From Polytrichum commune (taxonomy: Eukaryota; Streptophyta; Polytrichopsida; Polytrichales; Polytrichaceae), in contig OX485804.1 of NCBI GenBank assembly GCA_950295325.1, forward strand, positions 13,022,001 through 13,086,000: a DNA stretch of 64,000 nt, given 5' to 3'. The number at the start of each line of letters is the position of its first letter. Positions within the stretch are counted from its first letter, which is position 1. Below the pieces are notes generated by a model. The model did not search any database. It worked only from the letters and a program-made list of their open reading frames with translations, and was not told the DNA's origin. Below are positions 60,497 through 64,000 of the stretch, in pieces. Both the position numbers and the translations under genes were made by a program.

Positions 60497-60543
60497 GGCA
60501 TGTGGTTAGTTGTGAGGTGAGTTGAGAGTCCTTTTGTGCAACC

Positions 60544-63500
60544 ATGGGGTGTGTTCATGGCAAGCATAAGTCCGGGAGTAAGAAATTGCAAAAACAGCAG
60601 CAGAATCGCCATCCTTACCAGGACGCGCAGCATTCAGAGGTTCTGAACAATAAAAAAGGCCAAGGAGGAGGACTACATAACCATCTCCACGAAGATGTGG
60701 GGGACATCTTGACATCGGATAGCGATGGCGATTCCTTCACTGAGGGGTTAAGACCACCCATTGTGCCAGTCTCGGGAAGAGACAGCAAGGGTAATTCACT
60801 TGCAGGCACACCTAGGACCGGCACTCCGAAGCTGCGATCTGAGAGTGGGACTCCCAAGCAACGCATTCGAAGTGGATTGGACAACGGGACACCGAAGGCT
60901 AAGTCGAAGTCTGGGACACCGAAACCTAGGTCGGAGAGTGGGACACCGAAGTTGAAGCCGGAGGGTTATCTGACACCGAAAGTGAGGGTTGAAAGTGGTG
61001 GTGGAGGATCCAAGTCTAACACACCATACGAGCTAGGTTCCAATAGAAGAAACAGTCTTGACACACCTTTGTTGGATTCTTTGGACCTTGACCTGGGGGT
61101 TTCTCGCTTGTCCCGAATTTCAGACCAATACCTACCTGCAAGTGGCTCCCGTGTTGTAAAGGTCCCAGATGGTGACTTTGAGCTTCGGTACTCATATTTG
61201 ACTCAGCGGGGTTACTATCCTGAGGCACTGGATAAGGCAAACCAGGACAGTTTCTGTGCACATACAATTTTTGGGGAAAATCCCAGTGACCATTTCTTCG
61301 GGGTCTTTGATGGCCATGGTGAATTCGGTACCCAGTGCTCCCAGTTTGTGAAACGGACGTTATGTGAGAATTTGCTTCGGAGTCGACATTTCCAGAATGA
61401 CGTTGTGCAGGGTTACCATGCTGCTTATACCACCACCAACACACAGCTCCACCGCTGCGATATTGATGACACTATGAGTGGAACCACATCCATTACGGTG
61501 CTGGTCAGAGGACGTACTTTGTATGTTGCCAATGTGGGAGACTCCAGGGCAGTGTTAGCTGAGAGAAGGGGGAATAATACTCTTGTGGCGATGGATTTGT
61601 CCAGCGATCAAACCCCGTTTCGGGAAGATGAGTGTGCTAGGGTTAAAGCCTGTGGCGCTAGAATCCTAACCCTAGATCAGCTGGAAGGGTTAAAGAACCC
61701 TGACATCCAGTGCTGGGGAGGAGAAGATGATGACGATGGCGATCCACCCAGGTTATGGGTACAAAATGGTATGTACCCCGGGACAGCGTTCACCAGAAGC
61801 ATCGGTGACTCTGCGGCAGAGCAGATTGGTGTGATCGCTAACCCCGAGGTTCTGGTGGTGGAGCTCACATCACGACACCCATTCTTCGTCATCGCCAGCG
61901 ATGGCGTGTTTGAGTTTCTCAATAGCCAAACGGTCGTTGACATGGTATTCTATTCTTCCACTCATTGTCCACTCCAAACTGTTTCTTGAATCACATAAGT
62001 TCTCGAAACTGTGTCAATTGGCGAAGTTGTTTTGCAGAGCATAACGTCTCACCGGTGAGAGTGGACGTTGTTGCTGAGTAGTGATATGCATTTCATTGTT
62101 TGAGCCGTTATGTCTTGAACATGAGCAAACTGAATTTTCTTGGACTTCAGGTTCTCTTGGATGTCCACCAGTCCAAGAGAGCTGTAGATATTCTGCTCAT
62201 GAGTCCTCAAAAGAGTACCCCAGCTCAACCCTGAGCATGTGCTTGTGCACTCCATTGTTTAATCTCTTAAGCCTTGAATGATCAGGGAAGTTGGCAAGTT
62301 TTTTTAGATTAGGTACATCCACATTTATCCTCGAAGCTTACTGTTGTGACAAAACAAAGATAGAAATCAATCGCAAGATCTACTGAAGAAGGACGAGTTT
62401 CTTGGATATTTATGGGTGCACACACGTTATTGAAGTGAGTGAAATTGGCTGATGCAAGAGCAATGAAAGTCAAGAAGATGATAGGAAGTTGGCCAGTGAG
62501 TGTTCGCATCAATAATTATCGCAATTGCATGTGGACATGCAGCAAGAGGGCAATACTTTTGCAAGAAATACTTATAATGCCAAAAATTTGTTCTTGTCAA
62601 ATTGGCTTTCTCAATGTTGTGCAAACAATATAGTTCAATCTACCGTTATATTTAACTTGTTGGAGTTTTTAGATGCTGTTTCTTGATTCTCTATTATGGT
62701 GTGGATTCAATTCAGCAATTTATGTATTTCTTGTCCAAATCAGGTAGCACTCACTTTGTAGGATAGGTTTAATAGTGAACCTGTGGGTGCAGGCGCTGAC
62801 ATTGTAAGATTCTGAAAATGTAGCACTAAGTCTCAGTGTTTTTCTGTTGGGACAGGTGGCCAAGTACAAAGATCCAAAGGAAGCTTGTGCTGCCATTGTG
62901 GCAGAATCATATCGCTTATGGCTGCAGTATGAAACCCGCACTGATGATATTACTATCATTGTTGTGCACATTGACAACCTTCAAGATGTATGTGTAGAAT
63001 TTTGGATTTACTAAGTAACAGTTGTGCTCTATATTCAGAATCTTTCAATTTTCTTGTGGATACTGAACTTCTAATGGATGAAACAACTTGTAGAACTACT
63101 AAAAGTGCTGATGGTACTTGTAGCTACTGAGAGTTTTTGGAGGATAGCTCATATCTTGGTGCCATCTGGAACCAGGTCGAAATGCAGCCAGATTTGTATC
63201 AACGGGAAACGCAGGCAATTCTTGCTCTACCAGGATTAAGGTCACCAAGTCGAATCTCTACAAAGGATAATTTCAAAAGTGTGCGTCCTGCCCGCCATGA
63301 TTTTTCAAGGGCTCGTGCTCGTGCTATTGAAGCGTCATTGGAGCATGATGAACCTTGGGTGCCTCCTGCTGAACCTCATGTAAAGACCCCAGAAGAAGAG
63401 GTCGGTTCTGCACATAACTTCGTCCCAATAAAATTATGGGCCACATACTTTTTGTAAAGTTCTATAGGGTTCTGCCATTTGTTCATCTTTTAAGTTTGAC

Positions 63501-63943
63501 ATGAGTAGCATTGCAAATTGCTTATCTTTAAGACTGACTTGATAAGAAATCTTATGCTGTATCTTAGGGATTAACCTAAGTAACAATTACGTGCAAATCT
63601 CCACCTGAAAATTCCTCCCAGAAGTGTCCAGCTGATTAGTATGAACCTCTTTCATGCAATTCTCATCAGGTAACAAGGTCTCTGGTCTTATAATGACTTT
63701 ACTTGCATAAGGTTAGAGACTAAACAAAATTAGTAGTATAAAATACTGAAATACCTTTCAAAGCTGTGTTAGGATAGAGGTTATGTGTACTGAAAGCTGA
63801 CATTTGTGTGGGAACAGGCACAAATCACCCAGGCTTTGCAAGGAAACTTTCTGTTTCAGAGTCTGACCGAGAAACAGCGGCACACTTTAATAGAGTGCAT
63901 GGAGCTTGTGGAAGTAAATGCTGGCGATATTGTGATTCGGCAG
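60544..63943 (+). CDS. PP2C / cyclic-nucleotide-binding / protein kinase fusion protein, 3'-partial
   Basis: Four exons lie in the window: 60544-61944, 62856-62987, 63134-63400 and 63818-63943 (642 residues). The gene continues beyond the end, where the remaining cNMP-binding domains and the AGC-type kinase of the At2g20050 family should lie (about 1090 residues in Arabidopsis). MGC at the start suits N-myristoylation and palmitoylation. Residues 88-147 hold a basic repeat of S/T-G-T-P-K units. The PP2C domain spans about 210-510: DKANQDSF (230-237), [12 protein letters not shown] (251-262), [36 protein letters not shown] (417-423), [10 protein letters not shown] (449-458) and [11 protein letters not shown], with metal-binding Asp residues present. 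Residues 601-642 (ALQGN...LFQSLTEKQ...GDIVIRQ) begin the first cyclic-nucleotide-binding fold. The exon 3 acceptor at 63133 has a weak pyrimidine tract but is the one that keeps the frame open. Confidence 0.93.
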
Positions 63944-64000
63944 GTAAAGATTTGTGGTCAGATTTGTACATGTGTGTCTTATGCAGGGGTCTTTCTTTGT
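63944..64000 (+). other. Intron of the PP2C-kinase gene, truncated by the window
   Basis: Starts with a GTAAAG donor at 63944 right after ...DIVIRQ; the next exon lies outside. Confidence 0.8.

Larger units (their letters stand above)
58501..60543 (+). promoter_or_regulatory. GC-rich promoter and long 5' leader of the PP2C-kinase gene
   Basis: Base composition shifts sharply to GC-rich at about 58550-58850. GCCGTCCGAT occurs three times (about 58677, 58737 and 58782), twice as GGGCCGTCCGAT. A (GA)n-type run lies at 58866-58915 and a (TG)n run at 59569-59596. A near-duplicate GGTGAAACTTCTGAGAG occurs at about 59162 and 59306, with TTAGTG.CAA.GCTTTGGTGAAGC following each, so the leader itself carries a short tandem duplication. 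Several uORFs precede the main ATG. Splicing within the leader is possible but not resolved. Confidence 0.6.

Overview
This is nuclear DNA of a land plant. Six multi-exon genes with GT-AG introns, long A/T-rich intergenic stretches, a TTTAGGG (plant telomere-type) interstitial array, Tourist-like MITEs, a tRNA-derived SINE and plant-specific protein architectures all point that way. Introns are mostly 80-900 bp, which is short for a conifer. The sequence alone does not say whether this is a bryophyte, lycophyte or early-diverging seed plant. I rebuilt the exons by hand from splice dinucleotides, reading phase and remembered family sequences. Exon phases close correctly in all six models, but no alignment or transcript was available.

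Layout: (1) 226-8663 (+), the 3' part of an ArfGAP with BAR, PH, ArfGAP and ankyrin domains (AGD1-4/VAN3 class); its 5' exons lie outside the window. (2) 8.7-16.4 kb, intergenic, with a telomere-like array, a Tourist-like MITE, a possible solo LTR and a diverged tandem duplication. (3) 16431-23465 (-), PEX12, a peroxisomal RING peroxin; its introns carry several MITEs and two tandem-repeat arrays. (4) 24869-28001 (+), a CINP-like (CDK2-interacting protein) gene divergent from PEX12, with a small orphan reading frame between the two. (5) 28-31.1 kb, repeats and a MITE. (6) 31507-39864 (+), a complete plant organellar DNA polymerase I (POP/POLI). (7) 42732-46950 (+), a protein with a putative transit peptide, a plant HTH-like N-terminal domain and RRMs, whose first exon lies in a 210-bp tandem duplication. 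(8) 47-58.5 kb, gene-poor, with dispersed repeats, a SINE and a perfect 41-bp palindrome. (9) 58.5 kb to the end (+), a GC-rich promoter, a long uORF-bearing leader and the first four coding exons of a PP2C / cyclic-nucleotide-binding / kinase fusion gene that runs off the window.

The genes are housekeeping or signalling genes with no evident operon-like logic. Peroxisome import, organelle DNA replication and a probable organellar RNA-binding protein happen to be neighbours. The most unusual signals are in the non-coding DNA: diverged tandem arrays of 180-300 bp in several introns, one of which duplicated a putative transit-peptide exon with its frame and splice donor intact; a MITE terminus that coincides with a PEX12 splice donor; and a TTAA-flanked element in a PEX12 intron. 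I see no convincing new multi-gene system.
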